Below, one piece after another: positions 1 through 7,373 of a stretch of 8,441 bases of DNA. Each line of letters opens with the position of its first letter. Positions within the stretch are counted from its first letter, which is position 1. The DNA lies in assembly GCA_947469815.1 (NCBI GenBank), contig CANIRI010000086.1, positions 1 through 8,441 on the forward strand, read 5' to 3'. This DNA comes from Comamonadaceae bacterium (GTDB lineage: Bacteria; Pseudomonadota; Gammaproteobacteria; Burkholderiales; Burkholderiaceae_C). The notes under the pieces are model-generated. The model saw only the letters and a list, made by a program, of their open reading frames with translations, made no database searches and was not told where the DNA came from. A program made the position numbers and the translations under genes.

Positions 1-1434
<1,434 letters not shown>

Positions 1435-1461
1435 CGCAGAAGAACGCCGCAGGGCGCGAAG

Positions 1462-3591
1462 TCAGCCGGCGTTTTGGGCTGCGCGGGCAGCAAATTCCGC
1501 GCGCAGGGCACGCAGTTTTTCGCGAGGATCTTCCTTGATGGTGTTTTGATCCAAGGCCATTTCCGCGATAAAGCGGCTGGGTTGCGCGGCGATGAGATCG
1601 CGGCCCTTTTTGCGCCGCTTGGTCCAACTGACTGACAGGGTGCGTTGGGCGCGGGTGATGCCCACATACATCAAGCGGCGTTCCTCTTGCAGGCGCTCGG
1701 CGGTTGCCAGATTGGCCAGCTCATCGGCGCGGGTGCTGCCACCCGGCTTGTCGGCGCCATCGTCCATTTTGAAGGGCAGCATGCCTTCGGTGACACCTAC
1801 CAGCATCACATGCGGCCACTCCAGCCCTTTGGCCGCATGCAAGGTGGACAGCGTGACCACGTTTTGGTCTTTTTCCCGCTCGTTGAGCGTGGACAGCAGC
1901 GCGATGGTCTGCGCTACCTCCAGCAGGTTTTTCGCAGGTGTCTGCATCACCACAATGTCGTCATCCACCTGGCCACCACAGCGCTGCGCCATCCACTCAC
2001 AGAATTCCATCACATTGGCCCACTTGGCCGCGGCGATTTGCGGGCTCTCTTCGCCGTCGTACAGATGCTTTTCGTAAGCAATGTCAACCAGCCATTCATG
2101 CAAAAAGGCCAATGCCGCCTCGGCGCCTTCGGTGTGGCGGGCGCGGAATTGCAAGTCGTTCACAAAGCGGCCGAATTCGTGCAGGCTACCCACCGCACGT
2201 GCGGGCAGCGCAGCCCCCAGGGATGAGGAGAACAAGGCCTCAAACAGGCTCACCTTGTAGCGTGTGGCAAAGCTGCCCAGGCTGCCCAGCGTCTGGTGGC
2301 CGATGCCGCGCTTGGGGCTGGTGATCGCGCGCAAAAACGCCGGGTCGTCGTCGTTGTTGGCCCACAAGCGGAACCAGGCGCACAAGTCGCGGATTTCGGC
2401 CCGGTCAAAAAAACTCTGGCCGCCAGAGACCTTGTAGGGAATGGCGGCTTTGCGCAAGGCCTTTTCCAAGGGTTTGGAGAGATGGTTGGCACGGTACAAA
2501 ACCGCAAAGTCGCGCAGCTCTTTGAACTGCGGGCCCGGCTGGGCCAGACCATCGGCGCGCAGGCTCTGGATGCGCGCCACCACGCGCTCGGCCTCGTGGT
2601 CCTCGGTGTCCGCGTCGACCACCCGCACCGGCTCGCCCTCACCCAGGTCGCTCCACAAATTTTTCGGATACAGCTTGGGGTTGGGGCCAATCACATTGTT
2701 GGCGGCGCGGAGAATGGCCGAGGTGCTGCGGTAGTTTTGCTCGAGCTTGATCACCTTGAGCTGGGGGAAATCCTGAGGCAAGAGACGCAGGTTGTCCAAG
2801 GTCGCGCCGCGCCAGCCGTAAATACTTTGGTCATCGTCGCCCACGGCAGTGAAGCGCGCCGCATCCTTGCCGGGCGACAGGCTGCCGTCGGGCTCGCAGC
2901 CAACCAGCAACTTGAGCATGGCGTACTGGGTGGCATTAGTGTCCTGGTATTCATCCACCAGCACATGGCCCATCTGCGCCTGCCACTGGGCGCGGACCTC
3001 GGGGTGGTCGCGCAGCAGTTTCAGCGGCAAGCTGATCAGGTCATCGAAGTCCACGCTCTGGTAAGCGCTCAGGCGCTCCTCGTAGCGGCCCATCACCACG
3101 GCGGCGATGCGCTGGCTGTCGTCGGCCGCCTGCGCCAGGGCCTGCTCGGCGTTGAGACCCGCACTTTTCCACGCGCTGATGGTCCATTGCCAGGCACGCG
3201 CCGTGGCCGCATCGGTGCTGCCGCCAGCGTCTTTCAGGATGCTGGTGACGTCGTCGGTATCCAAAATGCTGAACTGTGGCTTGAGCCCCAGCACCGCGCC
3301 ATTGGCGCGCAGCATGCGTACGCCCAGCGCGTGAAAGGTGCAGATCAGCACCTCACCGGCCACACGCCCGATCAAGGCCTTGGCGCGCTCGCGCATTTCA
3401 GCGGCGGCCTTGTTGGTAAAGGTAATGGCCGCCACGCGGTTGGCGGGCATGCCGGTCTGGATGAGTCGCGCCACTTTGTAGGTGATGACACGGGTCTTGC
3501 CCGAACCGGCGCCGGCCAGAACCAGCAGCGGCCCGTGCATGTAGTTGACCGCCTCTTGCTGGGCGGTATTCATAGCGGACGCGGTGGACAT
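1462..3591 (-). CDS. rep: ATP-dependent DNA helicase Rep (UvrD/Rep superfamily 1A)
   Basis: This is a 709-residue SF1A 3'-5' helicase. All family motifs are visible: Q-motif Gln11-Gln12, Walker A AGAGSGKT (26-33), Ia ITFTNKAAAEM (56-66), Ib TFHALG (85-90), II DEYQDT (213-218), III VGDDDQSIYGWRGA (250-263), IV LEQNYRST (283-290), V TLHAAKGLEW (from about 583) and VI EERRLMYVGITRAQ (636-649). The GGQSFFDRAEIRDL segment and the VGDDDQSIY form match Rep more closely than UvrD. E. coli Rep has 673 residues; the extra length comes partly from a short insertion around 233-245 and an acidic/polar one between motifs V and VI (about 608-630). Rep travels with the replisome, removes proteins ahead of forks and aids restart. 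The start at 3591 is preferred because it leaves the N-terminus as in homologues, but ATG 3573 is also possible; neither has a clear ribosome-binding site. The gene is convergent with the lipoprotein gene (27 bp apart, no obvious terminator hairpin) and divergent from the permease gene. Confidence 0.93.
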   Translation of the reverse strand: MSTASAMNTAQQEAVNYMHGPLLVLAGAGSGKTRVITYKVARLIQTGMPANRVAAITFTNKAAAEMRERAKALIGRVAGEVLICTFHALGVRMLRANGAVLGLKPQFSILDTDDVTSILKDAGGSTDAATARAWQWTISAWKSAGLNAEQALAQAADDSQRIAAVVMGRYEERLSAYQSVDFDDLISLPLKLLRDHPEVRAQWQAQMGHVLVDEYQDTNATQYAMLKLLVGCEPDGSLSPGKDAARFTAVGDDDQSIYGWRGATLDNLRLLPQDFPQLKVIKLEQNYRSTSAILRAANNVIGPNPKLYPKNLWSDLGEGEPVRVVDADTEDHEAERVVARIQSLRADGLAQPGPQFKELRDFAVLYRANHLSKPLEKALRKAAIPYKVSGGQSFFDRAEIRDLCAWFRLWANNDDDPAFLRAITSPKRGIGHQTLGSLGSFATRYKVSLFEALFSSSLGAALPARAVGSLHEFGRFVNDLQFRARHTEGAEAALAFLHEWLVDIAYEKHLYDGEESPQIAAAKWANVMEFCEWMAQRCGGQVDDDIVVMQTPAKNLLEVAQTIALLSTLNEREKDQNVVTLSTLHAAKGLEWPHVMLVGVTEGMLPFKMDDGADKPGGSTRADELANLATAERLQEERRLMYVGITRAQRTLSVSWTKRRKKGRDLIAAQPSRFIAEMALDQNTIKEDPREKLRALRAEFAARAAQNAG

Positions 3592-3636
3592 TAGAAGGCT
3601 AGGAGGCGGAAAGCGGGGGGCTGAGCGGGGGGACCG

Positions 3637-3651
3637 CGCCGCAAAGCGGCG
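3637..3651. repeat. Perfect inverted repeat CGCCGC-AAA-GCGGCG
   Basis: Six-base arms flank a three-base loop, so the element could form a compact GC hairpin. It lies in the 5' leader of rep or in its promoter region. No T-run follows on either strand, so it is unlikely to be an intrinsic terminator. Confidence 0.7.
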
Positions 3652-3656
3652 GGAGA

Positions 3657-3673
3657 GATAAGCGCATCTTATC
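3657..3673. repeat. Perfect inverted repeat GATAAG-N5-CTTATC, possible operator
   Basis: Two exact 6-bp arms are separated by CGCAT, giving a dyad with a centre-to-centre spacing of 11 bp, about one helical turn. That geometry suits a dimeric transcription factor. It sits midway between the divergent rep and permease starts. No regulator gene is adjacent, so which factor binds, if any, is unknown. The operator role is inference. Confidence 0.45.
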
Positions 3674-3735
3674 GCCTGCTACTGCAGCTTTGCCGCCGCC
3701 GCAGGCGCGGACGTTCATGGGATCACAATCGGGTG

Positions 3736-4716
3736 ATGTTTGCCATTCTCAGTGTCACCTTTCCGTTTTTCGCCTTGGTTTTCTGTGGATTTTTTGCCAC
3801 CCGCAAAGGCCTGCTGCCGCTGGAGGCGATACCGGGGCTGAACACCTTTGTGCTGTTTTTCGCCCTGCCCTGCATGCTGTTTCGCTTCGGCTCCAGCACG
3901 CCGATTGCCGTCCTGCTGGACCCGGCGCTGGCGCTGGTTTACCTGGCTTGTGCGCTGATCATGGTGGCACTGTTGGTGCTGCTCACACGCAACGCGCAGC
4001 GCGGCGGGCGCATCGGCTGGAACGATGCGGCCATGGGCGCGCTGGTGGGCGCCTTTCCCAACACCGGCTTCATGGGCGTTCCCTTGCTGGTGGCGTTTTT
4101 GGGAGCGGCATCGGTTGGGCCAGCCATCCTGACCATCGTGATCGACATCGTGCTGACCTCGTCGCTGTGTATTGCCTTGTCCCGTCTGGATCGTGGGGGC
4201 GGTAATGCCTGGCAGGCAGCCAAGAGCGCCCTGAGCGGCGTCGCCTCCAACCCCATGCCCTGGTCGATTTTGCTGGGTGCGGTGGCGTCCGCCAGCGGCC
4301 TTGTACTGCCCGCACCACTGGCAGCGACCCTGGGCTTGCTGGCCGACAGCGCCTCTCCGGTGGCCTTGTTCACCCTGGGCGCCGTGCTGGCGCGCTCGCA
4401 CCTGCGCGCTTCGCAGGACGCGTCCCACGCCGTGCCCTGGCAGGACTTCGTCCCCATCGCTTTGGCCAAGCTGCTGCTGCACCCCTTGTTGTTGCTGGGC
4501 CTGGCCTATGGGGGGCGGGCACTGGGTCTGCCTCTTGAACCGACGGCGATCACCGTGGTGGTGCTGGTGGCAGCACTTCCCAGCGCGGGGAATGTGACGC
4601 TGCTGGCCGAGCGCCTGGGGGCCAACAACGGCCGCATTGCGGGCATCATTCTGGTGTCCACCGTGGGTGCATTTTTCACGTTCAGCGCAGCGGTTGCGCT
4701 GTTGCTGGGCCGCTAA
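3736..4716 (+). CDS. AEC (auxin efflux carrier) family transporter
   Basis: This is a 326-residue, strongly hydrophobic protein with alternating membrane segments along its whole length, consistent with the roughly ten-helix AEC/bile-acid transporter fold. Family signatures are visible: FFALPCMLF (41-49) in the first half, GAFPNTGFMGVPLL (105-118) in the crossover region, SASPVALFTLGAVLA (205-219), and LPSAGNVTLLAERLGAN (281-297) near the C-terminus. Bacterial members include malonate and other organic acid carriers (MdcF-like, YwkB-like), so export or uptake of a small carboxylate across the inner membrane is likely, but the substrate cannot be read from sequence. ATG 3736 was chosen over the adjoining GTG 3733; no strong Shine-Dalgarno is present, only GGG directly before. 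The gene stands alone between rep and priA, has no regulator or enzyme partner here, and ends 20 bp from the end of priA without a clear terminator hairpin. Confidence 0.9.
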   Translation: MFAILSVTFPFFALVFCGFFATRKGLLPLEAIPGLNTFVLFFALPCMLFRFGSSTPIAVLLDPALALVYLACALIMVALLVLLTRNAQRGGRIGWNDAAMGALVGAFPNTGFMGVPLLVAFLGAASVGPAILTIVIDIVLTSSLCIALSRLDRGGGNAWQAAKSALSGVASNPMPWSILLGAVASASGLVLPAPLAATLGLLADSASPVALFTLGAVLARSHLRASQDASHAVPWQDFVPIALAKLLLHPLLLLGLAYGGRALGLPLEPTAITVVVLVAALPSAGNVTLLAERLGANNGRIAGIILVSTVGAFFTFSAAVALLLGR

Positions 4717-4736
4717 GGCCCATTCCTGCGCGCCGC

Positions 4737-6911
4737 TTAAACCAGCACCGGATCCACATCAATCGCCCAACGTATCAGCCCTTTGCAGGCCGGTAATTTG
4801 CGGCTGCTGTGCAAGATGGGTTGCCAGGCCGCCAGGAACTTTTGCAGCGCGCCACGGTTGGCACTCTCGACTAGCATTTGCGCGCGCTCCACATTGGCCA
4901 CCCGCTGCATACCCATCGGCACGGCGGAATACAAAAACACGGCCTGCAGAATTTCCGTCCAGCCGTCCCAGGCCGCCATCTCGCTGCGCGCGGCCGCGCT
5001 GGCCGCGACCAAAAACGCCTGCGCCGCTTCTTGCGTGCGCGCCTCGGCACGCACCAGCGCCTGGAAACTGAAGGGGGGCATGCCCGCTTGCTGGCGCTCC
5101 TGCAACTGACTCTCAGCAAAGGCGGGGTAGTCGTACTGTTTCAATGCGGCATACAGCGGGTGCGCGGGTTGGTGCGTCTGAATCCACACCTCACTTTGTG
5201 CGCCCAGACTGGCGTCACGGCCGGCGCGCCCGGCGGCTTGCATCAAAAGGCTGAACAGACGCTCCGGCGCGCGGTAATCCACTGAGTACAAAGCACCGTC
5301 GGGATTGATAGCGGCCACCAGCGTGACACGGCGAAAGTCGTGGCCTTTGGCAATCATTTGGGTGCCCACCAAGACGTCGACCTCGCCCCCATGGACGGCC
5401 GCCATGTGGGCTTGCAGCGCGCCTTTGAGGCGGGTGCTGTCGGCATCAATCCGCGCCACGCGCACCGGTTCGCCATCGGGATACTGCGGACTCTGCGAAC
5501 CGGGGCGGCGCAAGTCGGCGAGCAGTTCCGCAATATGTTCTTCCACCTGCTCCGTGCCCCGGCCCTGTGTGCCGATATCCAGATTGCCGCACTCCGGACA
5601 GGCCTTGGGCACTTTGTCAGTAAAGCCGCAATGGTGGCAGCGCAAAGTCCGGTCGATTTTGTGGAATACGCGAAAGGCACTGCAATGGCTGCACGCACTT
5701 TTCCAGCCGCAGGCATCGCACCGCAAGACCGGCGCATAGCCGCGCCGGTTGATGAACACCAGGCATTGCTCACCCCGGCCGATCCGTTGGCGCATCGCCT
5801 CGAGCAGCGGCGGCGAGAAGACCGCGCCTTTGGGCTGGTGCGTCATATCGACCCGGCGCAGCAATGGCAAAGCCATCGCACCCTGCCCCACACGGCTGGG
5901 CATGAGCAGGCGCTCGTAGCGCCCACCCTGCGCGGCTTCACGGCTGTGGTACCAAGTCTCCAGAGAAGGAGTGGCAGAACCCAGTATCACCTTGGCACCG
6001 TCCAAGCGGCCACGGTAGAGCGCCAAGTCGCGGGCGGAGTAGCGAGCACCTTCGCTGCTCTTATAGCTGGGGTCATGCTCCTCATCCACCACGATCAGCC
6101 GCAAACGCGGCATGGACGCGAACACCGCCATCCGGGTTCCCAAAACAATACGCGCCGGTCCCTGGTGCGCAGCCAACCAACTGCGCAGGCGCTGCGGGTT
6201 GCTCATTCCACTGTGCATGCTCACCACGCTGGACGGCCCATATTGCGGCTCAAAGCGCGCGCGAAAACGCGCCTCCAGTTGCGGCGTCAAATTGATCTCC
6301 GGCACCATCACCAGCACCTGCGCATGGGGCTCTTCGGACAGCACCCGCATCGCGGCCTGCAGATACACCTCGGTTTTGCCGCTGCCGGTGGCACCAAACA
6401 GCAAAAACGGACCGCTACCGGTCTGGATCCGTGCGAGCGCGGTAATTTGCTCGGGCGTCAACGCAGGCGCGGCCCCATCGGTCTGGGTTCCGGACTGTGC
6501 GGACCCCTTCGCTATTTGTTTTGCATTCGCTGCCAGGCGGCGGGCCAGTTGCTGCGTTGTCAGGTCACGCAATTGCAGCGGCAGCGCAGCGATCGCCACC
6601 TCGCCCATAGACCGTTGGTAGTACTGCGCCGCAAAGGCAAGTAACTGGCACCAAGCCGGGCACAAGGGCGCGACGCCCTCCAACAAGCCCGCAATGGGCC
6701 GCAGTGCCGGCGTGCCCAGCAGTGGGGAGTCCGCGTTAGCGCCTTCAGGCGAGGGCTGCACATTCCACACAATACCCACGGTCTCGCGGCTGCCCAGAGG
6801 AACGCGGACCAGGCTACCGGGAGGCAGCGGGTCCGCAGCGGTATAGGTCAAAAGCGGCCCAATTGCTGCGTGGGCAGGGGTGGGAACCAGAACGGGAATG
6901 TGGACAACCAT
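4737..6911 (-). CDS. priA: Primosomal protein N' / replication restart helicase PriA
   Basis: This is a 724-residue SF2 helicase, about the usual PriA length. Residues 1 to about 100 form the DNA-binding domain that recognises the 3' end of a leading strand at forks. A variable linker (about 130-150) precedes the helicase core. The core has Walker A GATGSGKT (173-180), motif Ia VPEINLTPQ (203-211), Walker B DEEHD (276-280), GSATPS (311-316), FINRRGYAP (387-394), GTQMIAKGHDF (516-526) and QAAGRAGR (558-565). The two zinc sites have all eight cysteines: 398, 401, 407, 410, 425, 428, 438 and 441. Their spacing is the same as in E. coli PriA. PriA binds stalled forks and D-loops, remodels them and reloads DnaB via the other primosome proteins. 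The ATG at 6911 is preceded on its strand by GGTGG as a modest ribosome-binding site. The start is supported by the N-terminal VVHIPVLVPTPAH pattern. The gene is convergent with the permease gene and divergent from the dynamin-like gene. Confidence 0.96.
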   Translation of the reverse strand: MVVHIPVLVPTPAHAAIGPLLTYTAADPLPPGSLVRVPLGSRETVGIVWNVQPSPEGANADSPLLGTPALRPIAGLLEGVAPLCPAWCQLLAFAAQYYQRSMGEVAIAALPLQLRDLTTQQLARRLAANAKQIAKGSAQSGTQTDGAAPALTPEQITALARIQTGSGPFLLFGATGSGKTEVYLQAAMRVLSEEPHAQVLVMVPEINLTPQLEARFRARFEPQYGPSSVVSMHSGMSNPQRLRSWLAAHQGPARIVLGTRMAVFASMPRLRLIVVDEEHDPSYKSSEGARYSARDLALYRGRLDGAKVILGSATPSLETWYHSREAAQGGRYERLLMPSRVGQGAMALPLLRRVDMTHQPKGAVFSPPLLEAMRQRIGRGEQCLVFINRRGYAPVLRCDACGWKSACSHCSAFRVFHKIDRTLRCHHCGFTDKVPKACPECGNLDIGTQGRGTEQVEEHIAELLADLRRPGSQSPQYPDGEPVRVARIDADSTRLKGALQAHMAAVHGGEVDVLVGTQMIAKGHDFRRVTLVAAINPDGALYSVDYRAPERLFSLLMQAAGRAGRDASLGAQSEVWIQTHQPAHPLYAALKQYDYPAFAESQLQERQQAGMPPFSFQALVRAEARTQEAAQAFLVAASAAARSEMAAWDGWTEILQAVFLYSAVPMGMQRVANVERAQMLVESANRGALQKFLAAWQPILHSSRKLPACKGLIRWAIDVDPVLV

Positions 6912-7016
6912 GCCACCGATTGTTAGCCAGTTCTGAAATCCGAGTTAGTGCGGTCTACGGATGTGAATCTGCGGAAAGAGCGCTAAACCCTTGATTCATA
7001 AGGGCCCGGGCCTTGC

Positions 7017-7031
7017 CCACAGATTCTGTGG
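7017..7031. repeat. Perfect palindrome CCACAGA-T-TCTGTGG next to a DnaA box
   Basis: Seven-base arms match exactly around one central T. The right arm runs into the TGTGGATAA DnaA box (7027-7035). On the left, TTGCCCACA (7013-7021) is a two-mismatch version of the box in the opposite orientation. The palindrome therefore joins two head-to-head box-like sequences. Confidence 0.85.
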
Positions 7032-7035
7032 ATAA
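7027..7035 (-). promoter_or_regulatory. DnaA box (TTATCCACA on the minus strand)
   Basis: The plus strand reads TGTGGATAA, the exact complement of the highest-affinity DnaA consensus TTATCCACA. Degenerate copies flank it: TTGCCCACA at 7013-7021 and TGTTGATAG at 7039-7047, each with two mismatches to the consensus in the appropriate orientation. It lies about 116 bp upstream of the priA start codon. The match is seen directly; actual DnaA binding is inference. Confidence 0.6.
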
Positions 7036-7065
7036 CTTTGTTGATAGCCCTGTCCGAAGGCATCG

Positions 7066-7077
7066 CGCCCTAGGGCG
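7066..7077. repeat. Perfect 12-bp palindrome CGCCCTAGGGCG
   Basis: This is an uninterrupted dyad with no spacer, 35 bp to the right of the DnaA-box palindrome. It is a possible protein-binding site, since a spacerless palindrome cannot make an efficient hairpin. The binder is unknown. Confidence 0.6.
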
Positions 7078-7100
7078 TCGTAAGGGGATCATTAGGTTGC

Positions 7101-7140
7101 TGAAAAATTAGACAAATCATTAAATCTATATTTTTCAATG
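7101..7140. other. A+T-rich tract (7 G/C in 40 bases)
   Basis: Only 7 of 40 bases are G or C, in a window that is otherwise strongly G+C-rich. The tract lies between the two DnaA boxes (7027-7035 and 7215-7223). It contains TATATT at 7127-7132, which could also be a -10 element, although no well-spaced -35 accompanies it. It may be a promoter UP-type or easily melted region. Confidence 0.6.
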
Positions 7141-7148
7141 ACTTAGCG
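7135..7148 (+). repeat. Direct repeat copy 1, TCAATGACTTAGCG
   Basis: This 14-base sequence recurs exactly at 7274-7287, 139 bp downstream. Its last six bases, TTAGCG, also occur inverted nearby (CGCTAA at 6981-6986 and 7161-7166). A repeated regulator site is one reading. Confidence 0.6.
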
Positions 7149-7166
7149 TATGAACGCTGGCGCTAA
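7143..7166. repeat. Nested inverted repeats TTAGCG...CGCTAA and AGCGT-ATGA-ACGCT
   Basis: Outer 6-bp arms at 7143-7148 and 7161-7166 match exactly with a 12-base spacer. Within them, AGCGT (7145-7149) and ACGCT (7154-7158) pair around a four-base loop. The two pairings are mutually exclusive because they share AGCG, so this could be either an operator dyad or a small hairpin. Confidence 0.5.
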
Positions 7167-7214
7167 CTTGTCTTGGGGCCGCCAGGCATAGTGGGAAAAC
7201 CCCTACACCAAATT

Positions 7215-7223
7215 TGTGCATAA
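7215..7223 (-). promoter_or_regulatory. Second DnaA-box match (TTATGCACA on the minus strand)
   Basis: The plus strand reads TGTGCATAA, whose complement fits the relaxed consensus TTATNCACA exactly. It has the same orientation as the box at 7027-7035 and lies 188 bp from it, on the other side of the A+T-rich tract. Confidence 0.45.
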
Positions 7224-7273
7224 GTCACCAAATAACTGTAATAAATGCTGGCATCAGGCGGCACCGAAGCAAA

Positions 7274-7287
7274 TCAATGACTTAGCG
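7274..7287 (+). repeat. Direct repeat copy 2, TCAATGACTTAGCG
   Basis: This is an exact copy of the 14-base sequence at 7135-7148. It lies 57 bp upstream of the candidate -10 of the GTPase gene, a position from which an activator or repressor could act. Confidence 0.6.
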
Positions 7288-7320
7288 CGGCTGGGGTGCG
7301 TTCACGCCGGGACCCGCGTC

Positions 7321-7349
7321 TTCGCCGCCCATTTCCCTATCGCTACAAT
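7321..7349 (+). promoter_or_regulatory. Candidate promoter of the dynamin-like gene
   Basis: TACAAT (7344-7349) differs from the TATAAT -10 consensus by one base. TTCGCC at 7321-7326 is a poor -35 at the canonical 17-bp spacing. Initiation around 7356 would give an untranslated leader of about 18 bases before the ATG at 7374. That leader contains the small dyad TGGAA-A-TTCCA (7356-7366). The -35 is weak, so the call is tentative. Confidence 0.35.
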
Positions 7350-7373
7350 GACAACTGGAAATTCCAACTACAT

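Larger units (their letters stand above)
3592..3735. other. Divergent rep / permease intergenic spacer with G-runs
   Basis: These 144 bp separate the two divergent starts and must hold both promoters, although I could not identify convincing -35/-10 pairs. The plus strand has a G-rich part with a near-tandem 12-bp repeat, GCGGGGGG at 3613-3620 and again at 3625-3632. Two inverted repeats follow and are listed separately. CACAAT at 3724-3729 could be a -10 element for the permease gene. It would put transcription initiation at or very near the ATG at 3736, which would make that message leaderless, but no matching -35 is seen. Confidence 0.6.
6912..7373. other. 462-bp structured intergenic region between priA and the dynamin-like gene
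   Basis: No credible coding frame is present. The only open frame of note (7216-7431, GTG start) has no family features and runs into the GTPase gene out of frame. The region must contain the divergent promoters of priA and the GTPase gene. It also holds an unusual density of sites, listed separately: a DnaA-box palindrome, a second DnaA box, a 12-bp palindrome, an A+T-rich tract and a repeated TTAGCG motif. A further short inverted repeat CCCTT-N7-AAGGG lies at 6988-7004. I see no tRNA, rRNA or recognisable riboswitch. Confidence 0.8.

Noticed and set aside
1435..1461. Intrinsic terminator between the convergent lipoprotein and rep genes
   Set aside because: There is no stable stem followed by a T-run on either strand. 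The 4717-4736 gap between the permease and priA genes likewise shows none.
2296..3594. 432-codon plus-strand open frame opposite rep
   Set aside because: It is antisense to a helicase with every motif intact. Long antisense frames are expected opposite G+C-rich genes, and its translation shows only His/Gly/Gln-rich low-information sequence.
3715..4482. 255-codon minus-strand open frame opposite the permease gene
   Set aside because: It is Gln/Gly/His-rich, which is the usual antisense product of a hydrophobic membrane protein gene.
5340..6644. 434-codon plus-strand open frame opposite priA
   Set aside because: It is antisense to the well-supported PriA core and has no recognisable motif or ribosome-binding site.
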